Source of the DNA: Mikania micrantha
Taxonomy: Eukaryota; Streptophyta; Magnoliopsida; Asterales; Asteraceae
Assembly: GCA_009363875.1 (NCBI GenBank)
Contig: CM018682.1
Location: 50,723,372 to 50,787,371, forward strand
Length of the DNA: 64,000 nt
Reading direction: 5' to 3'
Shown here: positions 33,850 to 44,496 of the stretch, in pieces
Position numbering within the stretch: position 1 is the first letter of the stretch
Layout: each line of letters starts with the position of its first letter
Position numbers and translations under genes: made by a program
The notes under the pieces: model-generated
The model's database searches: none
The model's input: the letters and a program-made list of their open reading frames with translations, nothing else
Told to the model about the DNA's origin: nothing

Positions 33850-34285
33850 CCCGAGGCTGGTTGCACCAGGCCGCGATGGCCGAATGGCCAGCTTATCAGC
33901 CCAGCGAATGAGGTTCCTCAAGCCACTTTCGGCCGAATGTCTTGGCTCTATCGGCCTACCCCCTTCGCCTGAACCAGCAAGTCGAATGGCTCCATACTCC
34001 CTTCCCCATTCGGCCATAGTGATTCGGCTAAGGTTCTCTTCCGGCCAACCCTATTCGTTTGACACCACCCCCTTCGGGTCCAGCTCCATTCGACAGAATG
34101 CATTCGGCCAAGGCAGCCCATTCGCTCAAACACTTTCGGCCGAGAATCATGCGGCGAAACTTCTTCGGTCGGCACCTATTCGTTCGATCAGGGGTTATAC
34201 GGCCCAATCCTTGCGGTCGGCACAACTTCTTTCGGTCAGCCCAATTAGTTTGGCCCAAGCTCATACGGTCCATGTTAGCTCAATT
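33850..34285. repeat. block 2 motif cluster (ATTCGGCC type)
   Basis: About a dozen ATTCGGCC / TTCGGTC / GGCCGAATG words at irregular spacing. The paired 3' LTR (42660-43100) has the same cluster with a 28-bp insertion at 42796-42831 between CATTCAGCC-like words. Confidence 0.85.
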
Positions 34286-34350
34286 TATTGAGTCGGATCA
34301 AGTGGCTTACTCATGGATTTTGGGGGATGAGTTGCATGGAAAATAAACAA

Positions 34351-34378
34351 GTGTGTGCGTGTGTGTGTGTGTGTGAGT
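34351..34378. repeat. GT microsatellite
   Basis: GTGTGTGCGTGTGTGTGTGTG-like run; shorter and interrupted in the paired LTR (43165-43192). Confidence 0.85.
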
Positions 34379-35130
34379 GCATGGGTGTGTGCATGGAATC
34401 AAGAGTTCAAGTTCCTTCGATTGACGACGAGGTCATTTCATGTGGGAGGATTAATGATGCGAACTCATTTCGATAAGACAAGGAATCAGGGTTATCAATA
34501 ACAAGAAAATTCATGACACATGTTATCATCTAAACAAAGGTTACCAACACTATTTTGGGGATCAAAACGATAACTTAAAGGTTAAAGTGTTGATTTAAAT
34601 ACTAACACCTAATCCTTCGGGAAATCTATAAAGGCATGTAACTAATCTAGATAGTTTATTTAAATTATAAAGTTCTAGTTAATTCAAGTATTGAAAACAA
34701 ATCTAGTAATGGGCCGAGGTTGGCCCAATGGGCCTAACCCAAGTCCATTATAAGTAAGCTTACCTTTCTTAAATTAATTAGGTTTTTAATAAAAAGAAAA
34801 TGATTTTTTTAAATTTCATTAAATCACATCAAATGATGTTTCCTAAATAATTAACCTAGAATGAAATAAGTTAAGTACGTTTTAACTAAGGACTTGTAAT
34901 GACAACTTGTGGATTAGGGTTCAGTTATGGGTAATGTTTTAGGCTAGATAAAAGAGTCTTAGTAAGCAAATTAGTGAACTAGGACACATAGTTGCACACC
35001 GAAACCAAAACCCTAGTTGCGTATGTTATAAATACTCATCGTATTCGAATTCTTCTAAAACAACTCAGGAAACTAAAGATACATAGTCTACAAACAAAGT
35101 GCGCGCATTTTGTGGTAGTACATTACACAG

Positions 35131-35195
35131 CAACACAGGTGAGTTCATCGCCCCTTTTCTAAACATTTTTGTTTTCAAACGCGGGGCTGAGAAGC
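35131..35195 (+). promoter_or_regulatory. CAG/GTGAGT donor-like site with CCCC...GGGG hairpin
   Basis: AACACAG/GTGAGTTCATCG at 35132, CGCCCCTTTTC (35150-35159) and ACGCGGGGCTGAG (35180-35191). The CCCC/GGGG arms are 31 nt apart. Same in the 3' LTR at 43941-44004. Confidence 0.5.
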
Positions 35196-35363
35196 ATGCG
35201 TAAATATTTTTCTTGAATTATATTTACTTAAATGCTTTTATTTAACATACGTTGGTGTGTAAAATTGTTAACCTAGATTACGTCTAGGAAAACTTATTTC
35301 AGGTTTCACAAAGTATTATTAACTTATCAAAATTAGATAATTGATCCATTTAATGTATACTTG

Positions 35364-35561
35364 ATCAACGGTCTATTTTCAACGGTCTATTTTCAACGGA
35401 CTATTTTCAACGGTCTATATCAACGGTCTATTTTCAAAGGAATCTTTGGGAAATATTCAAAGATAGCATGTGAACGGTCAATAACAGTCAAGAACGGTCA
35501 GGAACGGTCAAGAACGGTCAATGACAGTCAAGAACGGTCAAGAACTGTCAAGAACGGTCAA
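35364..35561. repeat. variable motif array, slot 1 (AACGGTC type)
   Basis: Five CAACGGTCTATTTT units (35364-35438), the anchor GGAATCTTTGGGAAATATTC and AAAGATAGCATGTG (35439-35472), then nine AACGGTCAAG-type units (35473-35561). The same core word is used on both sides of the anchor. Confidence 0.9.
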
Positions 35562-35930
35562 TAAAATCCTATATCTTAAAAGATGTCCTAGCTAGACTGA
35601 TTGAGTATAGGTCGCATGCTTGATGATGTTTACAGATTTTCCTCCACTACTAAGAACTTTGAATGCTAGACTAGTCTACTCGAGTATGACCAAGGCCCAA
35701 TCATTAAGTCTTAGATTTTATTTAAATGTTGATTTATTTACTAATCTAAGCATTTATTAACTGTTTCTATAAATGTTATGGTTGATCATGATTGAGTGAT
35801 GAACTTAAGGAATCAATTGAGATTTCAACTTTGTATAGTTACATGAACAAAGAACTGCAGAACTTATGAGTTAAGGGTGTGGGTAAAATGCTTAACTCTC
35901 ATTAATAACAATGCCATATGTGGTTTAGTA

Positions 35931-35993
35931 TGTGGTGGGATGGCGTCTGGGCGGGTTGTAGGCTCGACCCTTTCGTATGCCCTATACATAAGC
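35931..35993 (+). repeat. TATA-like module, copy 7
   Basis: GTGGTGGGATGGCGTCTGGG ... GGCTCGACCC ... ATGCCCTATACATAAGC. Confidence 0.8.
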
Positions 35994-36157
35994 ATACCGA
36001 ACTGGATATTGCAGGTGATGTTAATGAGGTTAAGGTTGCTACCCAAGGGTTATCAAATGTTTTACGTGCATGTTTAGAATTATAATGAAGATGGAATCAA
36101 AAGGGTAGGTAAAATGCCTAATTATCATCAACAGCAATGTCCTATGTGGCTTAGTAT

Positions 36158-36219
36158 GTGGTGGGACGGCGTCTGGGCGAGTTGTAGGCTCGACCCTTTT
36201 GTATGCCCTATATATAAGC
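36158..36219 (+). repeat. TATA-like module, copy 8
   Basis: GTGGTGGGACGGCGTCTGGG ... GGCTCGACCC ... ATGCCCTATATATAAGC; tandem partner of copy 7, 227 bp apart, with shared flanks (AAAATGC, TTAATGAG). Confidence 0.8.
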
Positions 36220-36339
36220 ATACCGAGTCGGATGATACATGTGATGTTAATGAGATTAGGGTTGTTACCGAAAGAGGGTTTGAAAAGCTATTTTACAAAT
36301 ACTAAACTATATGAACTCACCAACCATGTGTTGACTTGA

Positions 36340-36364
36340 TCTTTTTGCATGACTTCTCAGGTGA
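36340..36364 (+). promoter_or_regulatory. acceptor-like site TTTTTGCATGACTTCTCAG/GTGA
   Basis: Pyrimidine-rich run and AG at 36359-36360. The interval from the donor at 35138 would be a 1.2-kb intron containing slot 1 and both modules. Confidence 0.4.
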
Positions 36365-36715
36365 CGAACATGTCAATTAAGAAGTTAATGCTATTGGACT
36401 AGGAGGCCAGATAGAGGACCTAGTATTTTTGGACCTGCATACTTTTGGAACATCATTAAACATTTTATTTTGTATATCTTGTGCAGATACAAGATAGAGA
36501 ATTTATGATGTTGATGGTAGATTTACATTGTTAAATTATGAACAAAAACTGATGTAATTTAACTTTGTAATTTTATTCTATTTAGCATTTCTCATTTATA
36601 TCATGTGCAATGTAACAATCTGATCATCACGATATTCACTCCGGATATCGCGCCCCGAGAACATTCCGCCCGACGGGAAACACGATCCGTCCCGCCGGGT
36701 CGGGATGTGACAGAT

Positions 36716-36732
36716 TGGTATCAGAGTCACGG
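36716..36732 (+). promoter_or_regulatory. element A primer binding site
   Basis: TGGTATCAGAGTCACGG, three bases after the LTR; initiator tRNA-Met type. Confidence 0.9.
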
Positions 36733-36889
36733 TTATAGAGAAAGATAGGTCACATATTTAAAACGGTTTGACCTAGACTATAACCTAGGGACCCTGCATG
36801 TAAAGAACACAGGACTTAAGACTTTAGTTGCACTGTGTCTTCCGCATTCGATCATTGCACTAACCAATATACTTTTGGTTATGATCAGA

Positions 36890-37775
36890 ATGCCGCCAAG
36901 AAGACCTCCTTCTATCGTACCACCTCCACAGAGTTCAGCTCCACATTCATCGACGCCATCACCAGCTGATTCACCACCCCCATCTCCTCCACCCCCTCCT
37001 CCTCCACTTAAACCACCTCCGGGCCCGAGCACGACTCCGATATTAGATCCTGCTATCGTGGCATTGATGACTCTACTGAGCAGTCAGCTGACTAATCAGC
37101 TGAAAGAAGTAATACTGGATACGCTAAATCGTTTACGGAAAGACAGCAACAACACCAGGCATTCATCAGGAGAAGCCAGTGGAAACACTGGCGGTGCTTC
37201 AAATCATTCATACAAGTCCTTTATGGGATGTAAGCCGCCTAGTTTTAGCAGTAATGAGGGAGCCGTTGGTCTGATCCAATGGATAGAGAAGGTTGAAGCT
37301 ACTCTGGACCTCTGCAGTTGTCCAGAGCACCACAAGGTTCTCTACTCCGCTGGAACGTTCAACAAAAGAGCCTTGACTTGGTGGAAATCACAGATTAATG
37401 CCAGGGGAAGAGAAGAAGCTATGGCGATGTCAATGGTAAGAGTTCAAGACGTTGCTGAGAACTGAGTTTTGCCCCAAGAACGAGCTACAGAAATTGGAGG
37501 TTGAACTGTTTAACCATGTGATGAAAGGGGCAGACCACATGGGATATACTACTCGTTATCCCCAGTTGGTTGCTTTGGTGCCAGACATGGTACCGACTCT
37601 GGAGAAATGGATTGACAGGTATGTATGTGGGCTACCTGCCTGCATACAAGGATTAGTGGTTGCTTCAAACCTTGTCACAGTGGAGTCAGCTGTTAGTTTA
37701 TCAGGGAAACTTATCGACCTAATGGTAGCCTCAGGAGTGCTGAAGAAAGAGGCTGACTCCGGAAAGAACAAATAA
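36890..37775 (+). pseudogene. element A gag
   Basis: Capsid protein. The start chosen is ATG 36890 (MPPRRPPSIV), because B begins with the same AG/AATGCC context and MPPR; the ATG at 36875 lies upstream of the acceptor-like CAG. A proline-rich N-terminus (to about residue 50) precedes the gag domain: LIQWIEKVEATLDL, AGTFNKRALTWWKSQ. A frame change near 37433 splits it; the second stretch reads FCPKNELQKLEVELFNHVMK and YVCGLPACIQGLVVASN and ends at TAA 37773-37775. 36733-36889 upstream is leader. Confidence 0.88.
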
Positions 37776-38583
37776 GAGTCGTCAAAGAAACCCCACCATC
37801 ACCCGAAGAAGAAACAGAAGGTCATCAAGAACTACATGATGGCCACCCCTCTCCAACAAGTAGCTGCTACACCCCAAAACCATAACAAGAGGCCCTACAC
37901 TGGTGCCTATCCGTTGTGTACCAAGTGTCAATATCATCATACTGCTAACACTCCCTGCAAACAATATACGGGATGTGGATGAAAGGGCCATTGGGTCCAA
38001 CACTGCCGAATAACACCTAACCAAGCAATCCAATGTTGCTTTGGCTCTCCCTCCACCAGCTAATCATAACAACAAAGGATGCTATAATTGTGGCGAACAG
38101 GACCACTTTGCAAAGAACTGCCCAAAGAAGGCACAACAGGCAGTTCCAGCACCCCGTGGAATAGCCTTTGCAATCGGAGCACTAGCTGCATGCCAAGACC
38201 CAAATGTGGTCACTGGTACATTTCTCTTACATGAATTTTCTACATCTGTTCTATATGACACTGGTGCGGATCAGAGTTTTATCTCTACTGATTTTGCATG
38301 CCAACTTGATTCTATAGAGGAACAGTTAGATACCTCTTACCTAATAGAAGTAGCTAATGGGAAACAAATCACAGTTTGTACAGTATACATGAATTGCCCA
38401 TTGACGCTTAATGGCCATACATTCGCCATCTATTTGATACCGATGGCGTTGGGTAGTTTCGACATCATTGTTGGAATGGATTGGCTTTCTTCTAATCGAG
38501 TGAAAGTCATCTGTTCTGAAAAGCTGCTTCGAATTCCATTGCCGAATGATCGTGTATTGGAAGTCAGAGGGGATCAAGCAAAA
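37776..38583 (+). pseudogene. element A nucleocapsid knuckles and protease
   Basis: Cys/His region CTKCQYHHTANTPC (37918), a second knuckle interrupted by TGA at 37980-37982, then the intact CCHC knuckle CYNCGEQDHFAKNC (38083-38124). The aspartic protease follows: LYDTGADQSFIS with the D-T-G triad at about 38257-38265, LIPMALGSFDIIVGMDWLSS and RIPLPNDRVLEVRG. The open stretch ends at TGA 38584-38586. Confidence 0.88.
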
Positions 38584-39540
38584 TGAAGTGTCAAAATCAT
38601 TTCTTGCATAAAGGCACGTAAGTGTTTACAGAAACAGTGTGTAGCTTTCTTGGCTCATGTGGTGGAAAAGGAGAAAGACAAGAAGAAGATTCAAGACGTG
38701 CCGGTAGTGCAAGAGTATCCGGAAGTGTTTCCTGAAGATCTACCCGGTTTGCCACCTATGCGACCGGTAGAGTTTCGTATTGACTTATTTCCAGGAGCAA
38801 CTCCTGTTGCTAAATCTCCTTACAGGTTAGCACCTTCCGAGATGCAGGAGTTGTCAAATCAAATACAGGAGCTACAGGATAAGGGTATCATCAGACCGAG
38901 CTACTCACCTTGGGGAGCTCCGGTCTTGTTCGTAAAGAAGAAAAACGGATCATTTCGGATGTGCATAGATTATCGAGAGCAGAACAAGCTAACCATCAAG
39001 AATCGGTATCCATTGCCGAGGATTGATGATTTGTTTGACCAACTACAGGGAGAACAGTACTTCTTGAAGATTGACTATGGTATGGATATCATCAGCTTAG
39101 AGTTCAAGACGAAGACATACCGAAGACGGCCCTCCGTACCAGATATGGGCATTACGAGTTCATGGTGATGCCTTTCGGATTGACGAATGCACCAGCGGTT
39201 TTCATGGATCTCAAGAACCAAGTATGGAAGACGTACTTGGATCAGTTTGTCATTGTCTTTATTGTTGAGCTACCGATTTATTCCAAGAGCAAAACCGAGC
39301 ACGAGCAACATCTCAGGAAGATCTTGGAGCTGTTGAAAGAAGAGAAACTTTATGCCAAATTCTCTAAGTGTGAATTTTGGCTAAGAGAAGTTCAATTTCT
39401 GGGTCATGTGGTCAACAGCGAGGGAATACACGTAGATCCCGCCAAGATTGAAGCAATAAAGATCTGGGATACTCTGAAGACACCGACGGAGATACGGTCT
39501 TTTCTGGGATTGGCAAGGTATTATAGAAGGTTTATCTAAA
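38584..39540 (+). pseudogene. element A reverse transcriptase, catalytic Asp pair lost
   Basis: RT of Ty3/gypsy type: FPEDLPGLPPMRPVEFRIDL, PYRLAPSEMQELSNQIQELQ, SPWGAPVLFVKKKNGSFRMC and LPRIDDLFDQLQGEQYF. A frame change near 39075 precedes MPFGLTNAPAVFMDL and the active-site segment, which reads FIVELPIYSK at 39258-39287. Where E1 has FIDDV and B has FIDDI, the two aspartates are Val-Glu (39264-39269). LYAKFSKCEFWLREVQFLGH and FLGLARYYRRFI follow. Inactive on two counts: frame and active site. Confidence 0.92.
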
Positions 39541-40211
39541 ACTTTTCTAAGATAGCCCTGCCTCTCACCAAGCTAACCCAGAATAGTGAACCGTTTGTCT
39601 GGGAACAGAAACAAGAAGATGCTTTTCAGACATTGAAACAGAAGTTATGTGATGCTCCAATTTTATCTCTCCCAGAAGGATGTGAATACTTTGTTGTTTA
39701 TTGTGATGCCTCCCATCAGGGACTGGGTTGCGTACTGATGCAATGGGACAAGGTTATCGCTTATGCATCAAGACAGTTGAAAGTTCATGAGAAGAACTAC
39801 ACTACTCTTGATCTTGAACTGGGAGCTGTAATATTCGCACTGAAGATTTGGAGACACTATTTATATGGCACCAAGTGTACCATATTTACTGATCACAAGA
39901 GTCTGCAATACATCTTCGATCAGAAGGAACTCGACATGCGATAGCGTCATTCGGTTGAACTTCTAAATGATTACGACTGTGTGATCAAGTACCATCCGGG
40001 AAAGGCGAACGTTGTAGCCGATGCCTTGAGCCGGAAGGAACGGGTCAAACTCTTGCGCATCAAAGCAATGGGAATGACTGTGCAGACGAGCTTACGAGAC
40101 AAGATTATTCAAGCTCAACAAGAATCAGTTGATCGAGGAAATCTGAAGATGGAACTTGACTGTGGAGCAGAGAAACAATTTGATACTAAGCCTGATGGGG
40201 TCATTTACTAA
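39541..40211 (+). pseudogene. element A RNase H and tether
   Basis: QKQEDAFQTLKQKLCDAPIL, YCDASHQGLGCVLMQ with the catalytic Asp, YTTLDLELGAVIFALKIWRH and TIFTDHKSLQYIF. TAG at 39942-39944 interrupts the reading before HSVELLNDYDCVIKYHPGKA and VVADALSRKE. It ends at TAA 40209-40211. Confidence 0.9.
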
Positions 40212-40808
40212 AAGGATCGTGTATGGATTCCTGCGATAGATGAATTAAGAAGACTTATCTTTGATGAATCACACAAAACCAGGTACACTGTGCATCCGGG
40301 CGCTGATAAAATGTACCAAGACTTACAGGGATTTTATTGGTGGCCGGGAATGAAGAAAGACATAGCCGGGTACGTCGGTCGATGTCTTACATGTGCGAAG
40401 GTAAGGACGGAACACCAGAAGTCGTCTGGTTTACTGGAACAGCCTGAGATTCCACTTTGGAAGTGGGAACAAATAGCTATGGACTTCATTACCAAGCTAC
40501 CCCGCACTTCCAGTGGTCATGATACAATTTGGGTGATCATCGACCGTTTGACCAAATCTGCTCACTTCTTGCCAATGCGTGAGACCTTCACGATGGATAA
40601 ACTGCCGAGACTGTACATCAATGAGATAGTGGTACGCCACGGTGTGCCATTGTCTATTATTTCTGATAGAGACAGAAGATTCACATCAAGGTTCTGGCAA
40701 TCATTACAGAAATCTCTAGGGACGCACTTAAATCTAAGTACAGCTTACCATCCACAAGTGGACGGTAAAAGTAAACAGACGATTCAGACCCTGGAGGACA
40801 TGTTATGA
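40212..40808 (+). pseudogene. element A integrase, catalytic Glu replaced by Lys
   Basis: Zinc finger: HKTRYTVHPGADKMYQDLQG and CLTCAKVRTEH. Core: MDFITKLPRTSSGHD, IISDRDRRFTSRF (Asp at 40665) and YHPQVDGKSKQTIQTLEDML. The third active-site residue, 36 positions after the second Asp, is Lys (AAA, 40773-40775), whereas B has Glu in DGQSERT. A TGA at 40806-40808 then ends the stretch. Confidence 0.9.
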
Positions 40809-41543
40809 ACCTGTGTGTTAGATTTCGGTGGGAATTGGGATTCTCATTTGCCACTGATTGAATTCTCCTACAACAACAGTTATCATAGTAGCATCGGATG
40901 CGCACCATTCGAGGCTTTGTATGGTCGAAAATGTCGATCACCGATCTGTTGGACAGAAGTGGGAAACAACCTCATAACTGGGCCAGAGCTTATTCAAGAG
41001 ACTATTGACAAGATTGCCCAAATTCAGCAAAGACTACAAGCGACAAGAAGCAGACAAAGAGCTACGCCGACAAGCGGCGCAAGTAGTTGGAATTCCAAGT
41101 GGGAGACCGCGTCATGTTTAAGGTATCCCCATGGAAAGGTGTAGTACGCTTTGGAAAGAAAGGCAAGTTAGCACCGCGATACGTGGGACCGTTCGAACTC
41201 ATCAAACGTATTGGTCCTGTGGCGTATAGACTGAGACTACCAGATGAACTCAGTGATGTGCATGACGTATTTCTCGTCTAAAATTTAAAGAAATGTCTTG
41301 CGGACGAGTCACTCGTCATTCAAATCGAAGAAATTCAAGTTGATGAATAGTTACACTTTATTGAAGAACCTTTGGAGATTATGGATCGCAAAGTTAAACA
41401 ACTAAGGCGAAGCCGTATTCTGATCGTAAAGGTTCGTTGGAACTCATAGCGCAGACCTGAGTTCACTTGGGAACTCGAAGATCACATGAAGTCTAAGTAT
41501 CCTCAATTGTTTACAGAGGAAGCCATACCTGATAACGATTCTT
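40809..41543 (+). pseudogene. element A integrase C-terminus and chromodomain-like tail
   Basis: LPLIEFSYNNSYHSSIGCAP and RKCRSPICWTEVGNN, then (frame change near 41050) MEFQVGDRVMFKVSPWKGVV and APRYVGPFELIKRIGPVAYR. After stops at 41279-41281 and 41348-41350 the chromodomain-like part reads MDRKVKQLRRSRILIVKVRW, a stop, and PEFTWELEDHMKSKYPQLF. Ends just before the pre-PPT hairpin. Confidence 0.85.
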
Positions 41544-41579
41544 AAATTTCGGGACGAAATTTCTCTCACAAGGGGAGAC
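41544..41579 (+). promoter_or_regulatory. element A pre-PPT hairpin and polypurine tract
   Basis: AAATTTCG-GGA-CGAAATTT (41544-41562), then AAGGGGAGAC (41570-41579) next to TGTAACATC. Confidence 0.88.
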
Positions 41580-42659
41580 TGTAACATCAGTGCCGGAAAC
41601 GTCACCAGAACAGTGATCTCAACAGTTCCATGAACAGTAATCAGGTACGAAATATATGTATTTCATTGTTTGTAAAATTTATAACAAAGTATCATTGTCA
41701 TTTCGCGTTATCAAACAGGAAATTCAGAATCATTTCAGGAAACAAAACTCAGAACAATGGTTCATTAGTCAGATAGCTATCTGGCGATACAGAACCATCA
41801 TGCGATTATTTGTTAGGACTTTATTATGTATAAATGTATGTGAGGATTTGCAGAACAAAATAACAACGGAGGTCGTTACGTGAATGCTAAATCGACGGAT
41901 TATTCGTATAGGTGACGATCTGTACGAATATATATGAAGATTTAACATTCTGAACGATAACCAATAATTAGAAAAACATACTGAAAAGTATAGTTATCGT
42001 CGTGTTCGTACGGGTGACGATTCGAACGAATACGCGCGACGACCGTACGATTCGATTTAAACTGTAACATAAACGTTTTCAGAAAATTTAAAATAAATAA
42101 GAGATATTTAGTTAATTTACGTAGAATAACCACCTAAAATAATTTTATAAATTCTATTTTAAAATTTAATCGTTTCGTTACGAAAATAACGAAAAAACCG
42201 ACACTTTTACGCGAGACCACGCGAAACCGAACGAACCCGGGTATTTTACCCTCATTTATGATGGCATTGAATGCCATCTTTCATCTTCACCAACCAAAAT
42301 TCAAACCCCAAATTCGGAGCTCTCTCTCTTCTTTCTCTCACTAAAACCTCAAGCTAGATCTCCTACATTTCTTCACGAAATCGACCCATTTTGGTGTCTA
42401 AACGACCACCATCACTCGTAGATCACGAAAGTACAACGGATCTAAGGTTTTATCTGGCTGATTCGAGGTAAAATCCATTTTTTTATTCGGTTTTAAGGGT
42501 TTGAAAACCCTAAATTCGAACCACCCTTGCAAGCTGATAATAACCTATCCTAAGCCATACGAAACACATCACAATACCTTAGAACCAAGTGGGAACATGT
42601 CTTGTGTCAATGCTTAACTTAGTTGATCAAAAACCCGAGGCTGGTCGCACCAGGCCGCG

Positions 42660-43100
42660 ACGGCCAAATGGCCACCTTATGAGCCCAGCGAATGAGGTTC
42701 CTCAAGCCACTTTCGGCCGAATGTCTTGGCTCAATCGGCCTACCTCCTTCGCCCGAACCAGCAAGTCGAATGGCTCCATACTCCCTTCCCCGTTCAGCCA
42801 AAAGTGATACGGCTGCATCCCATTCAGCCATAGTGATTCGGCTAAGGTTCTCCTCTGGCCAACCCTATTCGTTTGACACCACCCCGTTCGGGTCCAGCTC
42901 CATTCGACATAATGCATTCGGCCAAGGCAGCCCATTCGCTCAAACACTTTCGGCTGAGAACCATGCGGCCAAACTTCTTCGGTCGGCACCTATTCGTTCG
43001 ATCATGGGTTATATGGCCCAATCCTTGCGGTCGGCCCAACTTCTTTCGGTCAGCCCAATTAGTTTGTCCCAAGCTCATACGGTCCATGTTAGCTCGATTT
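42660..43100. repeat. block 2 motif cluster (ATTCGGCC type), 3' LTR
   Basis: Same words as 33850-34285, with an extra 28 bp near 42796-42831 bounded by CATTCAGCC/CGTTCAGCC words. Confidence 0.85.
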
Positions 43101-43940
43101 ATTGAGTCGGATCAAGTGGCTTACTCATGGGTTTTGGGGGATGAGTTGCATGGAAACTAAACAAGTGTGTCTGTGTTTGTGTGTGAGGGCATGGGTGTGT
43201 GCATGGAATCAAGAGTTCAAGTTCCTTCGATTTACGACGAGGTCATTTCATGTGGGAGGATTAATGATGCGAACTCATTTCGATAAGACAAGGAATTAGG
43301 GTTATCAATAACAAGAAAATTTCATGACACATGTTATCATCTAAACAAAGGTTTCCAACACTATTTTGGGGATCAAAACGATAACTTAAAGGTTATAGTG
43401 TTCATTAAAATATTAACACCTAAACCTTCGGGAAATCTATAAAGGCATGTAACTAATATAGATAGTTTATTTAAACTATCAAGATATAGTTAATTCAAGT
43501 ATTGAAAACAAATCTAGTAATGGGCCGAGGTTGGCCTAATGGGCCTAACCCAAGTCCATTATAAGTAAGCGTACCTTTCTTAAATTAATAACGTTTTTAA
43601 TAAAAAGAAAATGATTTTTTTAAATTTCATTAAATCACATCAAATGATGTTTCCTAAATAATTAACCTAGAATGAAATAAGTTAAATACGTTTTAACTAA
43701 GGACTTGTAATGACAACTTGTGGGATTAGGGTTCAGTTATGGGTAATATTTTAGGCTAGATAGAAGAGTCTTAGTAAGCACATTAGTGAACTAGGACACA
43801 TAGTTGCACACCGAAACCAAAACCCTAGTTGCGTCTGTTATAAATACTCACCGTATTCGAATTCTTCTAAAACAACTCAGGAAACTGAAGATACATAGTC
43901 TACAAACAAAGAGCGCGCATTTTGTGGTAGTACATTACAC

Positions 43941-44004
43941 AGCAGCACAGGTGAGTTCATCGCCCCTTTTCTAAACATTTTTGTTTTCAAACGTGGGGCT
44001 GAGA
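43941..44004 (+). promoter_or_regulatory. CAG/GTGAGT donor-like site with hairpin, 3' LTR
   Basis: AGCACAG/GTGAGTTCATCG, CGCCCCTTTTC, then ACGTGGGGCTGAG. The base before GGGG differs from the 5' LTR but the CCCC/GGGG pairing is kept. Confidence 0.45.
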
Positions 44005-44176
44005 AGCATGCGTAAATATTTTTCTTGAATTATATTTACTTAAATGTTTTTATTTAACATACGTTGGTGTCTAAAATTGTTAACCTAGATTATGTATAGG
44101 ATAACTTATTTCATGTTTCACAAAGGATTATGAACTTATCATAAGTAGATAATTGATCCATTTAATGTATACTTGA

Positions 44177-44320
44177 TCAATGGTCTATTTTCAACGGACT
44201 ATTTTCAACGGTCTATATCAATGGTCTATTTTCAAAGGAATCTTTGGGAAATATTCAAAGATAACATGTGAACGGTCAATAACGGTCAAGAACGGTCAAG
44301 AACTGTCAAGAGCGGTCAAT
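44177..44320. repeat. variable motif array, slot 1 (AACGGTC), 3' LTR
   Basis: Four TCTATTTTCAACGG-type units before the anchor and five AACGGTCAAG-type units after it (44271-44320), against five and nine in the 5' LTR. Confidence 0.88.
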
Positions 44321-44491
44321 AAAATCCTATATCTTAAAAGATGTCCTAGCTAGACTGATTGAGTATAGGTCGCATGTTTTGATGATGTTTACAGATTTTC
44401 CTCCACTACTAAGAAGTTAGATTGCTAGACTAGTCTACTCAAGTATGACCAAGGCCCAATCACTAAGTCTTAGATTTTATTTAAATGTTGA

Positions 44492-44496
44492 TTTAT
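44492..44496. repeat. target-site duplication TTTAT (element B)
   Basis: TTTAT at 44492-44496 and 57964-57968. The uninterrupted sequence GATTTATTTACT is present in A's 5' LTR near 35731. Confidence 0.97.

Larger units (their letters stand above)
32793..36712 (+). mobile_element. element A 5' LTR (3920 bp)
   Basis: TGTAACATCAGTGCCGG ... GGGATGTGACA. Order: U3 TGACGAT pair, pyrimidine-rich leader, GAG/GTAAAA site, ATTCGGCC block, GT run, CAG/GTGAG site with hairpin, AACGGTC array, two modules, acceptor-like site, ATCTGATCATCACGATATTC end region. No open frame is credible in it. Confidence 0.93.
41580..44496 (+). mobile_element. element A 3' LTR, first piece
   Basis: Same order of landmarks as the 5' LTR: U3 TGACGAT pair (41909-42035), leader and GAG/GTAAAA (42320-42473), ATTCGGCC block (42660-43100), donor and hairpin (43941-44004), AACGGTC array (44177-44320). 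It breaks at GATTTAT where element B is inserted. Confidence 0.93.

Noticed and set aside
33839..34346. Overlapping frames on both strands in A's LTR (up to 150 aa), repeated at 42.6-43.2 kb
   Set aside because: They are translations of the ATTCGGCC block inside an LTR and differ in frame between the two LTRs.
35361..35564. 67-aa frame with repeated RSRTVKNGQ-like words
   Set aside because: Direct product of the AACGGTC array.
35931..36219. TATA-like module as a tRNA-derived SINE
   Set aside because: GGCTCGACCC resembles a B box, but no convincing A box, no poly-A or T-run tail and no target duplication were seen around single copies.
36778..37032. Gly-rich 84-aa minus-strand frame
   Set aside because: Antisense of the proline-rich N-terminus of A's gag.
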